Below, one piece after another: positions 35,495 through 45,063 of a DNA stretch of 64,000 bases. A program made the position numbers and the translations under genes. Location of the stretch: assembly GCF_004307995.1 (NCBI RefSeq), contig NZ_SIRE01000032.1, positions 1 to 64,000 on the forward strand, in the 5' to 3' direction. Position 1 is the first letter of the stretch; every line of letters begins with the position of its first letter. This stretch comes from Paenibacillus thalictri. Its GTDB lineage: Bacteria; Bacillota; Bacilli; Paenibacillales; NBRC-103111. The notes beneath the pieces are model-generated. The model was not told where the DNA came from. It saw only the letters and a list, made by a program, of their open reading frames with translations, and made no database searches.

Positions 35495-37011
35495 GTTGTA
35501 ATCCTCCCCGCGTTGCTGTCGTTTGCCTTACCGGCAAACGGATTATGATGGCTTGCCGTTCCGCCCGACCCGTCGATTTTCGTCAGGCGCAAAGCGGGAT
35601 CGACCAGCTCTTCCGCTTCTTCGGTCATCAAATATTGGCCTTGCTCGAGCAGCCGGCTTCTCACCAGCTTCACATCCACCTGCCGGGTCGTCAAATTGCC
35701 GGCGAGCGCAAGCGCCGCAGCCGTACCCGCTCCTTGACCGATCCCCATTGCCGTCGCCATGACGCGCACCGAACCAAAAGCGTTGTGCGTGGCGGAAACA
35801 GAACGGCCGGCAACAAGCAGATTGTCGAGGCCTTGGGGGAGCAGACTGCGGTACGGAATTTCGTACACCGCCTTGCCAGAGCCGGTGAATACCTGCTGTT
35901 CGCCTTCAGGCGGGTGAATGTCGATCGCAAACGTGCCGCAGGCGATGCCGTCGAGAAACGCCCGGCTGCTGAGCACATCTTGCTCCGTCATCGTATAATC
36001 GCCGACGATATGGCGTGTTTCGCGCACGCCGACCTGCACTCCCGTATCAAGCACATAAGCCTGCTCGAATCCTCCGATATACCGTTTCATAAACTCTGTG
36101 ACGGCCCATGCCTGGTATCTTGTCTCCATCTCCGCCCGCGTCAGATCGAACACATCCGTGCCGTCGATGCCCTGCAGCCGTGTGCAGTTGATCGCAAATT
36201 GGCCTTCCTGCGGCAGCTCGTACATGAGAATGCGCGGTGCGGCGTCTTTCGGGTACTCCCCCCGCTCCATCGCTTCTTTAATAATTTCCTTCATGCCGAG
36301 AAATGCCAAAGCGTTCTGCGCATCGATCTCTTCATCGGTCGGCGCATCCTTGAGCAGATGGCGATTTTGTTTCATCCACGCCTTAAGATTCGGGATGTTC
36401 ACACCCGCCACCCGGTAAAACAGTGTCACCGGCTGCATCGCGCCGTCGGTTTCGCGGCCTTTGATGAACGGTGCGCCAACTCTGGCGACCACATCCGCAT
36501 CGGCAGAGCAGTCGATCACCAGCTTGGGACAAATCGCCTGGCGGCCGGATTTGTTTTCCACAATGACCGTCGTCACGTTTCCGCTGCCATCCGTATAAGC
36601 GCTCGCAAATGTAGAATGGAGCAGCAGTTCCACCCCGGCCTCCTGCAGCAGCTCAAACAAAACAAGCTTCATCCCTTCAGGGTCAAATGGCGACATCGAG
36701 GCATTGTCAAAGGTCAGATCGGTTACATGTCCGGGCGATACCGTTTTGGACACCAAGCGGTCCACCAGCTCGCCGGCGACGCCGCGAATGACCTGCTTCC
36801 CGTTCACATCGTGAAACGTAAACATCGGATTCACCATCGCTACCGTCAAGTTACCTCCCACAAAGCCGTAACGCTCCACCAGCAGCACTTTCGCGCCGTT
36901 GCGGGCTGCGGCGACAGCCGCACCGATACCCGCCGGACCGCCACCGACCACCAGCACGTCGGGTTCCGCAATCACCGGCACATGCAGTGCCGGCTCGTCA
37001 AAATATTTCAT
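35491..37011 (-). CDS. FAD-dependent oxidoreductase (PF12831-type)
   Basis: 506-residue cytoplasmic flavoprotein. The Rossmann FAD-binding start PDVLVVGGGPAGIGAAVAAA lies at residues 18-37, followed by VLLVERYGFVGGNLT. The internal LVIDCSADADVVARVGAPF and the C-terminal NLLVAGRSVSATHNAFGSVR and TAMGIGQGAGTAAALA blocks are typical of the FAD_oxidored family often found in polysaccharide-use clusters. The substrate is not predictable. It sits between the binding-protein gene (40 bases) and the GH51 gene (4-base overlap). A role in oxidising or isomerising an unusual sugar released by the glycosidase is inference. Confidence 0.9.
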   Translation of the reverse strand: MKYFDEPALHVPVIAEPDVLVVGGGPAGIGAAVAAARNGAKVLLVERYGFVGGNLTVAMVNPMFTFHDVNGKQVIRGVAGELVDRLVSKTVSPGHVTDLTFDNASMSPFDPEGMKLVLFELLQEAGVELLLHSTFASAYTDGSGNVTTVIVENKSGRQAICPKLVIDCSADADVVARVGAPFIKGRETDGAMQPVTLFYRVAGVNIPNLKAWMKQNRHLLKDAPTDEEIDAQNALAFLGMKEIIKEAMERGEYPKDAAPRILMYELPQEGQFAINCTRLQGIDGTDVFDLTRAEMETRYQAWAVTEFMKRYIGGFEQAYVLDTGVQVGVRETRHIVGDYTMTEQDVLSSRAFLDGIACGTFAIDIHPPEGEQQVFTGSGKAVYEIPYRSLLPQGLDNLLVAGRSVSATHNAFGSVRVMATAMGIGQGAGTAAALALAGNLTTRQVDVKLVRSRLLEQGQYLMTEEAEELVDPALRLTKIDGSGGTASHHNPFAGKANDSNAGRITT

Positions 37012-37051
37012 GTATACTCCACTCCGTTTCCGTCAAATTGATTCGCTCTGC

Positions 37052-38572
37052 TTATTTTTTCGTTGTTTTGTACCAGTCGTTTACGGCTTTCACAACATCG
37101 CCGCCCCCGGAAGATTCCCAATCCTTGATAAATTTATCGAAATTATCGACCGATTCCCCGCCGAGCAGCAGCTTGATGAAATAATCGTTTTCCTTTTGCG
37201 TCAAAGCGGCCTGGTTTTTACCAACCACTTCGATCGGCGGCATAAACGCAATCGGATTCCTTTTCGCATATTTGTCAAAATCTTTATTGATCGCGCTAAA
37301 CGCTTCAAACAACGTTGGGGTGCGACGCAGCCTGGCCAGCCACATATCGGCGTATTTGACCTCCTGAATACCGTCGAGGAACCAATACGCGTTGCCCCGC
37401 TGCTCCGTGAAAATCGGCATAATCGGGCTGTAAACGCCGTTTTCTTCATTAAACGTCTTGCCTTTTTCGCCCATAGTCAAAAAGGTAAACGTATCCATCT
37501 GCAGCTTGGCGTCCATAAACTTGACGGCGTCTTCGGCATGTTTGGAAGACTTCGGAATCGCATGCACGTACAGCAGCTTATCTTCCATCTGCACGCCCGA
37601 CTTGCCGTCGGGGCCTTTGAGCGGAAGCATGTAGCCCATCTTGCCGCTCGGGATATTTTTCGTAAAAGCCGCATTCATATTGGATGCGTCATTCCATGAG
37701 CCCGAAATCATCGCCGCTTTCCCGCCGACGAATTTCTCCTGCGCTTGCGCCGTTTTATTAACCGCCCAATCCTTATCAAGCAATCCTTCGGTGTACAGCT
37801 TGCGCATAAACGCCATGTAGTCCTTCATTGCCGGCTGCTTGATGCGCGGAAGCAGCTGCCCGCCGATTTCCGCCCAGTCCGTGTATAACCCCAATCCGCT
37901 GTAGATCATATATACGTCCATGTTGTTGCCGGTCAGCGGAATCATGTCGGGTTTCTTCTCTTTGATCGTCTTCAGCGTTGCATACAATTCGTCAAGCGTT
38001 TCGGGCATCTTCAGACCCAGCTCGGTCAATATGTCCTGGCGGACAATCATCGTTTTTTCGATGTTGGGCCTTTCGTTTTTTTGCGGCACGCCGTACAGCT
38101 TGCCGTTGTATTTCCCCAGCTCCCAGGATGACGCCGAAATCGCCTGCTTCATATTGGTGCCGTATTTGTTTACCAAGTCGTCGATCGGCTGCAGCGCCCC
38201 TTGCGCAACCAAGGTATAAAACTGCGAAGGCGTCAAGTCCAAAATGTCGTATTCCGTGCCCGAGGCAATCTCGATATTCAGCTTCTCCTCCGGTTTGTCT
38301 TTGGGCAGCACGGCGTAATTCACCTTGTACCCGGTCCGCTGTTCTACATCTTTGGCAACCGGATCGGCATTCGGATCAAATGCTACGTTAAAGCCAAGCA
38401 CCTTCAGCGCCGGCTTCGCTTTGTTCGCATCCGCCTGGGCTCCGGTTTCGCCCGCTTTTGTTTCGGGTCCCTTCGTTTCCTGCTTTGCGCCGCCCGCCGA
38501 GCAGCCGGCAACCATCGCCAGCGCCACAGCTGCGGAGACAAACGTCCCCATCTTTAATTTGCGTTGCTTCAT
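37052..38572 (-). CDS. sugar ABC transporter substrate-binding lipoprotein (LplA type)
   Basis: 506-residue extracellular solute-binding protein with signal peptide and lipobox (VALAMVAGC, Cys about residue 24). The mature part contains EEKLNIEIASGTEYDILDLT and PSQFYTLVAQGALQPIDDLV, typical of the YtcQ/LplA group used with YesMN systems. The start follows GGGAGG. It is third in the operon after two permeases. The neighbouring GH51 enzyme suggests an arabinose-containing oligosaccharide ligand. Confidence 0.93.
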   Translation of the reverse strand: MKQRKLKMGTFVSAAVALAMVAGCSAGGAKQETKGPETKAGETGAQADANKAKPALKVLGFNVAFDPNADPVAKDVEQRTGYKVNYAVLPKDKPEEKLNIEIASGTEYDILDLTPSQFYTLVAQGALQPIDDLVNKYGTNMKQAISASSWELGKYNGKLYGVPQKNERPNIEKTMIVRQDILTELGLKMPETLDELYATLKTIKEKKPDMIPLTGNNMDVYMIYSGLGLYTDWAEIGGQLLPRIKQPAMKDYMAFMRKLYTEGLLDKDWAVNKTAQAQEKFVGGKAAMISGSWNDASNMNAAFTKNIPSGKMGYMLPLKGPDGKSGVQMEDKLLYVHAIPKSSKHAEDAVKFMDAKLQMDTFTFLTMGEKGKTFNEENGVYSPIMPIFTEQRGNAYWFLDGIQEVKYADMWLARLRRTPTLFEAFSAINKDFDKYAKRNPIAFMPPIEVVGKNQAALTQKENDYFIKLLLGGESVDNFDKFIKDWESSGGGDVVKAVNDWYKTTKK

Positions 38573-38643
38573 GTTGTGCAGCCTCCCTTGTCATCTATTT
38601 ATATATTTTAAGGCATAGCCCCAAAATCGTAACCAACTATGTG

Positions 38644-39516
38644 CTACCCCTTTACCGAACCTACCGTTAACCCGTGCACAAAATATTTTTGCAAAAAGGG
38701 GTACACAAGCAATATCGGGAGCACGGTTGCGATCACCGCTGCCGCCCGCAAGCCTTCCGGCGACAGACGCAACCTCACATCTTCAGGCTGCTGGGCCAGC
38801 ACGTCTTCGGTATTCGAAAGCACATCCTGCAAATAAATTTGCAGCGGCTTCAAACTGACGGAATTGATGTAAATTAGCGGGTGAAAATAATTGTTCCAGT
38901 AGCCCACCGCATAAAAGATGCCCAGCGTCGCCACCACCGGCAGCGAAATCGGCAGCACGATGGAAATAAGGATGCGGAAGTTGGAAGCCCCGTCCATTTT
39001 GGCCGATTCCTCGACGCTTTCCGGCAAACCTTCAAAAAACGTTTTGCAAACAAATAAATTAAACGGCACGACCAGCAGCGGAATAATCATCGCCCACACG
39101 GTATCCAAGAGGCCCAGCCCCTTCATCAGGATGTAGCCGGGTATGATCCCGCCGTAAAACAACATGCTGAATACATACAGCAGCAAAATCGGCTTGCGCC
39201 CGCGAAATTCCGGTTTGGACAGCGGGTATGCGGCCATAATCGTAATCGCCATGCTCAGCAGCGTGCCGATTACCGTAACAAACAACGTCACCTGAAGCGC
39301 GTCGAAAAACCGCGACTTGCCAAACACAAATTCAAACGCGCCCATATTCAAGCCAAGCGGGTAAAACGTAACTTTGCCTGCCATGACGGCTGCCTGATCG
39401 CTGAGCGATTTGGCCAGCACATGAAGAAACGGCAGCAAACAAATCAGGCCAATCACGGTTAAAACGATCACATTTGCCGCATCAAACAAGCGGTTGCCCA
39501 GCCCTCTATCTCTCAT
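38644..39516 (-). CDS. carbohydrate ABC transporter permease (LplC/YtcP type)
   Basis: 290-residue permease with six transmembrane helices. The N-terminus NRLFDAANVIVLTVIGLICL and C-terminus LQKYFVHGLTVGSVKG are characteristic, and the EAA loop is EESAKMDGASNFRILISIVL. The start has AGGAGGGG upstream, 12 bases after the first permease. There is no ATPase gene in the operon. Confidence 0.94.
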   Translation of the reverse strand: MRDRGLGNRLFDAANVIVLTVIGLICLLPFLHVLAKSLSDQAAVMAGKVTFYPLGLNMGAFEFVFGKSRFFDALQVTLFVTVIGTLLSMAITIMAAYPLSKPEFRGRKPILLLYVFSMLFYGGIIPGYILMKGLGLLDTVWAMIIPLLVVPFNLFVCKTFFEGLPESVEESAKMDGASNFRILISIVLPISLPVVATLGIFYAVGYWNNYFHPLIYINSVSLKPLQIYLQDVLSNTEDVLAQQPEDVRLRLSPEGLRAAAVIATVLPILLVYPFLQKYFVHGLTVGSVKG

Positions 39517-39528
39517 CTACAGCCCCTC

Positions 39529-40518
39529 CTACCATATGCTTCTGCCCAAATAACGGCGGCTGAGCCCGTTGCTGGACATAATCAGCACAAACGATACAAC
39601 CGATTCAAACAGCCCCAGCGCCGTCGACAAACTGAAATCCAGCTTGCCGAGACCGATCCGGTACACGTAGGTTTGGATAATGTCCGCCACTCCGTAAACC
39701 GCCGGATTGTACATCACCAGCACCTGCTCAAACCCGGCGTTCAGTACCTGACCGAGACGCAGTACAAACACCAGCATGATGACCGGAACGATGCCGGGTA
39801 CCGTAATATGCCAAATTCGTTTGAACCGGCCCGCGCCATCGACAATCGCCGCTTCGTATTGCTGCGGATCGATGGACGTCATGGCGGCGAGAAACAAAAT
39901 CGTATTCCAGCCGCTGTCCTTCCAGCCGTCCGTAAACACAAGCAGCGACCGGAACCAGCCGGCGTCGGAAAAAAAGCTGACGCTCTCGATGCCAAACGCC
40001 CCAAGGACCTGATTCACGATGCCATACGAGCCCAGCAAGGAGAAAAACAAGCCAAATACAATAACCCAGGACAAAAAATGCGGCATATACACGATGGTTT
40101 GAACCCACCGTTTCATCCATCCGATCCGCAGTTCGTTAAGCATCAAAGCGATCAGGATCGGCACCGGGAAAAGAAACACAAGCTTGTACAAGCTGATCAG
40201 CAGCGTGTTGACGATTACCTGTAAAAAAGCGGGTTCGTGGAAAATCCGGGCAAAATGCTTCCAGCCGACCCAAGGGCTTTTCACCACGGAATCAATGATG
40301 TTGTCCCCGATAAACAAATTAAAATCTTTAAAAGCCAACGTAAGCCCGTACAAAGGAATAAATTTGTATATGACCAGGAACAGCAATCCCGGTATCGACA
40401 TCAAGTACAAATCGGGGTTTTTGACGGCATAATGCCAGAAGCCCGACCGGCTTGTGCGTGGTTTGCGATTATCCCCCCTTGCGGCATGATCTGTCGGTGT
40501 CACTGCGGTTTTGCTCAT
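39529..40518 (-). CDS. carbohydrate ABC transporter permease (LplB/YtcT type)
   Basis: 329-residue permease. I start at ATG 40516-40518 (GGAAAGGAACG upstream). The N-terminal cytoplasmic tail is followed by YLMSIPGLLFLVIYKFIPLY. The EAA loop is YEAAIVDGAGRFKRIWHITV. The last residues SNGLSRRYLGRSIW are diagnostic of the LplB group. First gene of the five-gene operon 40518 to 33962, divergent from yesN-yesM. Confidence 0.94.
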   Translation of the reverse strand: MSKTAVTPTDHAARGDNRKPRTSRSGFWHYAVKNPDLYLMSIPGLLFLVIYKFIPLYGLTLAFKDFNLFIGDNIIDSVVKSPWVGWKHFARIFHEPAFLQVIVNTLLISLYKLVFLFPVPILIALMLNELRIGWMKRWVQTIVYMPHFLSWVIVFGLFFSLLGSYGIVNQVLGAFGIESVSFFSDAGWFRSLLVFTDGWKDSGWNTILFLAAMTSIDPQQYEAAIVDGAGRFKRIWHITVPGIVPVIMLVFVLRLGQVLNAGFEQVLVMYNPAVYGVADIIQTYVYRIGLGKLDFSLSTALGLFESVVSFVLIMSSNGLSRRYLGRSIW

Positions 40519-40693
40519 GAAATCGTTCCTTTCCAAGAAAGGGTTTACACCGCCTTCTTTTTGCTCTTACAATAGTGGCGTGGATGAAGCTTACGTATTT
40601 ATTGTATATAGCCTTGGAATTTGGATAAACGGGAACGGATTACGATTTCAGGTGTTCCTTTCTAGAAAACGCCTATTTGCGGTGAAATCGTCC

Positions 40694-40720
40694 AAAAAAA
40701 ACTGCGGACCGTGATCCGCA
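40694..40720 (-). terminator. minus-strand terminator-like hairpin in the intergenic region before yesN
   Basis: On the minus strand TGCGGA-TCACGG-TCCGCA is followed by GTTTTTTTT. No minus-strand gene precedes it. It would stop transcripts running leftward toward the permease operon, either antisense to yesN or an operon transcript that starts further right (attenuation). Confidence 0.55.
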
Positions 40721-40770
40721 CTTGCAGCTTTTGCTTTTAAGCTGCTATCTTACGACAAAGGGGAATGTAT

Positions 40771-42381
40771 ATGTACCGTGTGCTGATCGTCGACGATGAA
40801 ACGTCGGTGCGTTCGGGCTTGCGCGATTGCGTCGATTGGGCGGCGCTTGGCCTGGAGCTTGCCGGCGAAGCGGAAGACGGCGAAATCGCCCTGCCGCTTG
40901 TCGCCGCCCGCTCCATTCATATCGTGCTGACGGATGTGCGGATGCCGCATATGGACGGGATCGCGTTGGCGGAAAAGCTGCGTGAAACCCATCCGTCGGT
41001 AAAAATCATCATGATTAGCGGTTTTGGGGATATCGATTATTTAAAATCGGCGCTGAAGCTGGATGCGATAGACTACATTTTGAAGCCTGTACGGCTTCAG
41101 GAGCTGCAGGAGGTGCTTGCCCGCGTCGTATTGCTGCTGCAGGAAGAAGATGAGGCCAGACATAATCGGTTGGCTCAGCAGATGAAGCTCAACCAAAGCA
41201 TCCCGCTGCTGCGCGAACGATATTTGACCACGCTGGTCGTGGACGGGATCCGGTCGCACGAATCGCTGGAGGAGAAGTTTCAGCTGCTGAACATCGACTT
41301 GCCCGTTCAAGCCGCCCGTCTTGGCGTATTTGTCATTCGCATCGACGATTATGCCGCCGCCCTCGCCGGGATGCCGGAGCGGGAGAAGCAGCTGCTGTCG
41401 TTTGCGCTGCTGAACATTAGCGAAGATATCGTCAAAGCCGCCTATTGCGGCCATACGTTCGAGACCAAGCCAGGCGAATATGTCGGGCTTGTGCATTTCA
41501 GCGCCGATCATGAAGAAGAACAGCTGTTCACAACGATCGAGGAATGCAGAAACCAAATGAACCGCCTGCTCAAAATTAATGTGACGATCGGGGTCGGCTG
41601 CACCGTACGCGACTGGGTTTCGCTCCCGGAAGCATACCGTACCGCTGCCGAAGCTGCGGAACACCGCTGGTTTCTGGGCAAAAATCAGATCATTACGATG
41701 GATTCGCTGGCTGCCGTTCCCGGTCCGCACCAGCAAACGGTGCAGCTTGACGTACGCTCCTGCATTTCCGTGCTCAAGGCGCCGAATTGGGAAACGGTCG
41801 AGCGTTATGTCAGCGAAGCGTTTGGCAAAGGCCACGGGGCCGCTCCCGTCCAGCACGGCCGCAATCTCTGCATGTATATGATCATCGCCTGCTCGGAGCT
41901 GCTGCTGGAGCTTGACGCTTCCGCCGGGACGGTGCAGACCAGCGAACGGCAGCTGATGAACCGGCTTTCCGGAATCGAGACGGTGGCCGAACTGAAGCTG
42001 CTGCTGCTGCAGCATGTCCGTTTGGCTTACGATGTCGTTGCCGATAAACGCGAACATAAAACACGCAACGTGGTGACGCTGATCAAAAGTTATATCGATG
42101 AACACTTTGCCAAAGATTTGACGATCGCCGAAATCGCCGCCGCCGTTTATTTGACGCCAACGTATATATGCCTGCTGTTTAAGCAGGAAACCGGACTCAC
42201 GATCAACGATTACGTCATTGAAGCGCGTTTGCGCAAAGCGAAACAGCTGCTGGCCGACCCGAGTTATAAGACATACGATATTTGCTACGCCGTCGGGTAT
42301 AAAGACCCGAGTTATTTCAGCAAGCTATTTAAGAAACATACGGGGCTGACTCCCAGCGAATTTCGGGAGATGCCGGTATGA
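40771..42381 (+). CDS. YesN-type response regulator, AraC-family DNA binding
   Basis: 536 residues starting at ATG 40771, which has AAAGGGGA at proper spacing; the ATG at 40765 sits too close to that site. The receiver domain (1-120) has D8, D9, phosphoacceptor D55 (IVLTDVRMPHMDG) and K105. A middle region follows, then AraC helix-turn-helix motifs at about 430-530: LTIAEIAAAVYLTPTYICLL and YDICYAVGYKDPSYFSKLFK. It overlaps the kinase gene by 4 bases and is divergent from the permease-binding protein-FAD-GH51 operon, its likely target. Confidence 0.93.
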   Translation: MYRVLIVDDETSVRSGLRDCVDWAALGLELAGEAEDGEIALPLVAARSIHIVLTDVRMPHMDGIALAEKLRETHPSVKIIMISGFGDIDYLKSALKLDAIDYILKPVRLQELQEVLARVVLLLQEEDEARHNRLAQQMKLNQSIPLLRERYLTTLVVDGIRSHESLEEKFQLLNIDLPVQAARLGVFVIRIDDYAAALAGMPEREKQLLSFALLNISEDIVKAAYCGHTFETKPGEYVGLVHFSADHEEEQLFTTIEECRNQMNRLLKINVTIGVGCTVRDWVSLPEAYRTAAEAAEHRWFLGKNQIITMDSLAAVPGPHQQTVQLDVRSCISVLKAPNWETVERYVSEAFGKGHGAAPVQHGRNLCMYMIIACSELLLELDASAGTVQTSERQLMNRLSGIETVAELKLLLLQHVRLAYDVVADKREHKTRNVVTLIKSYIDEHFAKDLTIAEIAAAVYLTPTYICLLFKQETGLTINDYVIEARLRKAKQLLADPSYKTYDICYAVGYKDPSYFSKLFKKHTGLTPSEFREMPV

Positions 42382-44198
42382 GAAAACGGATCGCTTCACT
42401 GCTAAACGGCATCTCCAAGTCGAGCATGGTCAAGAAGGCGCTGCTCATTTATTTGATTTTTATTTTTTTGCCCAGCTGCTTGCTGATGTACGGATATTAC
42501 CAGAAAACGTCCGCCATTCTCGAACGCGACATGAGCGCGTCGATGCTGCAAACGCTAAAACAAGCGGAATATAACATTTCAGGCCGGCTTGAACTGATCG
42601 AGAACATTTCCGACGGATTTATCGCCAATCCGGATGTTTTTGGATTTTTGTCTGACTTGGCAAAACCGTCTTATTTGCAATACGGAGATTTTCAAGCGCT
42701 GGAAAAACTCGTCGGCAGCGGAGAGCGAAACCGGGATGTCCGGCAAATCCGCATTTTCGTCCAGCCCGAGCTGCTGTACGCCAATGAATCGCTGCATTTC
42801 TTCCCGCTGCGGAACGTTCAAAGCGAAAGCTGGTACGCCAAAATAAAGGCCCGAAACGGTGCGGTGTATTGGGGGGGAACTCATCTGCAAAGCTATCTTG
42901 GCGGCGATGCCGCCTACGTCGCCTCGGCGGCGCGTGTGCTGCACGACCCGACCAACTACGACAAAGTAATTGGTGCGCTGGTGATCGACGTGAAGGAGCA
43001 GCTGCTGCGGCAAATTCTCGATCATATCGAGTTGGCCCCGTCGCAGGAAGTGTTTATCATCGATAAAGAGGGAATGATCGTTTCCTACCGGGATCATGCC
43101 AAAATCGGCACACCTTCCGATTTGTCGGCCGAACAAATAAGCTCAATCCAAGGGCATGAGGACGGTTATTTCAAAAGCGATGCCGCCGGCGCCGGCATCA
43201 CGGTATTGTACCGCCATATCCCGCTCTCCGAATGGACGATCGTAGCCAAACTTCCATCCGCCGAAATGTCGGGCGAAAGCATAGCGCTCACGAAAATTTC
43301 CGCCGTCATTATCCTTGCCGGTTTTTCAATCGTGTTCATCCTTATTCTTGTACTCGCCTTTGCTTATGCAGCCGAAAGGTTAAGCCGCAGAATCCGCGAG
43401 CTCATTTTGACGCTGAAGACGGAAGGCATCGGCCGCCTCGATTCCCGCAGCAGCAGCGACCTGCGCGAGCTGGAGCAAGGCGTAGCGCGTATGGTCCAGA
43501 CGGTGCACGACCTTACGGCCGAATCGTATCAGGCCAAGCTGCTGGAGCGGGACGCCCAGTTGAACGCGCTGCAAGCCCAGATTAACCCGCATTTTTTGTA
43601 CAACACGCTTGACAGCATCCACTGGATGGCGATCCGGCGACATGCGGACGACATCAGCGATATGATCGAATCGTTATCGGCGTATTTCAGGCAAAGCCTC
43701 AGCAAGGGACGATACATCGTTACATTGGATGAAGAGCTGCAGTTGATCCGCTCGTATATGTACATCCAAAACAAACGCAATGACGACGGGATTCATATGG
43801 TGTACCGCATCGACGACGCAGCTCTTGTATGCTGCATCCCGAAAATGATTATTCAACCATTGGTTGAAAATTCGGTGCTTCACGGCATCAATCAGAAGCG
43901 GCCGAAACACGGCGTAATTACGATTACGGCCGCCTTGGATAAAGACAACCTGATCATTATAGTGCAGGACGACGGCGTAGGCATTTCCGCAGAACGTCTC
44001 GAGAAGCTGCTTGACGCTCCCGCCGACCCCGCGGCCATCCAAAACTTCGGACTGTACAACGTTCACGAACGCATTCGCTTGTATTCCAGAAACGAACCGG
44101 GCTGCGGGTTGACGATTGTATCCGAGCCGGGGAACTGGACGCGGGTAAGTCTGCTCATGAAAATAACCGGCCCTCGCCCTAACGGGCTGACCGGTTAA
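42378..44198 (+). CDS. YesM-type sensor histidine kinase
   Basis: 606 residues. Transmembrane helices lie at about 20-40 (ALLIYLIFIFLPSCLLMYGY) and 300-325, with a dCache-like extracellular sensor between. A HAMP linker is followed by AQINPHFLYNTLDSIHWMAI (phospho-His about 402) and the ATPase motifs IIQPLVENSVLHGINQKRP and VQDDGVGIS. It is translationally coupled to yesN by ATGA. It should sense the sugar handled by the adjacent transporter or its binding protein. The final codons contain a GC-rich hairpin (44165-44198) without a T-run. Confidence 0.93.
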   Translation: MRKRIASLLNGISKSSMVKKALLIYLIFIFLPSCLLMYGYYQKTSAILERDMSASMLQTLKQAEYNISGRLELIENISDGFIANPDVFGFLSDLAKPSYLQYGDFQALEKLVGSGERNRDVRQIRIFVQPELLYANESLHFFPLRNVQSESWYAKIKARNGAVYWGGTHLQSYLGGDAAYVASAARVLHDPTNYDKVIGALVIDVKEQLLRQILDHIELAPSQEVFIIDKEGMIVSYRDHAKIGTPSDLSAEQISSIQGHEDGYFKSDAAGAGITVLYRHIPLSEWTIVAKLPSAEMSGESIALTKISAVIILAGFSIVFILILVLAFAYAAERLSRRIRELILTLKTEGIGRLDSRSSSDLRELEQGVARMVQTVHDLTAESYQAKLLERDAQLNALQAQINPHFLYNTLDSIHWMAIRRHADDISDMIESLSAYFRQSLSKGRYIVTLDEELQLIRSYMYIQNKRNDDGIHMVYRIDDAALVCCIPKMIIQPLVENSVLHGINQKRPKHGVITITAALDKDNLIIIVQDDGVGISAERLEKLLDAPADPAAIQNFGLYNVHERIRLYSRNEPGCGLTIVSEPGNWTRVSLLMKITGPRPNGLTG

Positions 44199-44231
44199 TT
44201 GTCGCAAGGAGACGGCGCCGCAACGCGGGCC

Positions 44232-44990
44232 TTATACTAAGGCGACTCGCGTCTTGCCCCGGAACTTAATCAGCAGCAGCGGCCTGGAATTGGAGACAAC
44301 TGGGCGTCTTGAGCCGTACGCAACGGAAAAGCTGTTTCTGCTGCGGGAGGGCACCGATGGCGTCGACACGGTTTTGTTATTTTGCGTCATCACGCCGCCA
44401 TTGGAGATTTGCAGGTTCGGATTTTTGCCGTTGACACTGCAATTTGCAAATTTAGTCCGGCTGTAACGGGCAAGCGTGGAGATTTGGCCGTTGATTTCCG
44501 GCGCTTCCATAATCCACTCCGCGGACGTTTGCGGCCCGGTATACGTTCTGACCGTTCGGAACGTCCAATTTCTCGTGTGGTTGGTCAGCCGGATCGACCA
44601 TTTTTTCCCGCTTAATTTCCGAATGCTGGCGCTGATGAAATCGCCCGGTCTGACGCGAAGTTTGATTCTCGTTTCGGCAGCGGGGAGTATTTCCCACCAG
44701 GCGTAATAAAGCGCTTTGCCCTTTTCGAAATCGTGCTCCGTGCCGGTCTGGATTAATGAACTGTTGTTATAGCCGTCAATCCCGATCCATGCGGAGGAAT
44801 ACGTCGATTTTTTGCTGGGGCTCACCTTTGGTACGACCCAATTTGCGGTTATCGAGGTGAAACCTCCTTTTCCCCGGGTAATGGCGTAACCCGACCAATT
44901 GCTGGATGTCCACCCGAATCCCGAGCTGCTTGCCTGCTTCTGACTTAAATTATACACAGTGCCCCCGCGGCGCACTTGTTTGCTGGCCAT
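44232..44990 (-). CDS. G1 family (eqolisin / peptidase A4) homologue
   Basis: 252-residue protein matching the glutamic peptidase fold, mostly known from acid proteases of fungi. NWSGYAI (31-37) and WVVPKV open the beta-sandwich. The catalytic pair is present: Q81 in SSLIQTGTEHDF and E158 in TSAEWIMEAPE. SSAWIGIDGYNNS is the usual block before the Gln. The start has AAGGAGG 8 bases upstream. There is no signal peptide or obvious propeptide (MASKQVRRGGTVYNLSQKQA), unlike fungal enzymes, so its location is unclear. The C-terminus ends in a Ser/Arg/Val-rich extension. Single gene, convergent with yesM. Activity is inferred from the two residues only. Confidence 0.88.
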   Translation of the reverse strand: MASKQVRRGGTVYNLSQKQASSSGFGWTSSNWSGYAITRGKGGFTSITANWVVPKVSPSKKSTYSSAWIGIDGYNNSSLIQTGTEHDFEKGKALYYAWWEILPAAETRIKLRVRPGDFISASIRKLSGKKWSIRLTNHTRNWTFRTVRTYTGPQTSAEWIMEAPEINGQISTLARYSRTKFANCSVNGKNPNLQISNGGVMTQNNKTVSTPSVPSRSRNSFSVAYGSRRPVVSNSRPLLLIKFRGKTRVALV

Positions 44991-45063
44991 CGCTGAATCC
45001 TCCTTATGCGGCTATGCTACATTCAATGCCGGATTCAGCCTGTTGGTTCGTATAAAAATACGT

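Noticed and set aside
35545..37041. 498-codon plus-strand ORF opposite the FAD oxidoreductase gene
   Set aside because: Antisense to a gene with complete FAD motifs; the His/Arg-rich translation is typical of a shadow frame.
44165..44198. Terminator at the end of the second yesM gene
   Set aside because: AACCGG/CCGGTT hairpin is present, but no T-run follows, so an intrinsic terminator cannot be supported.
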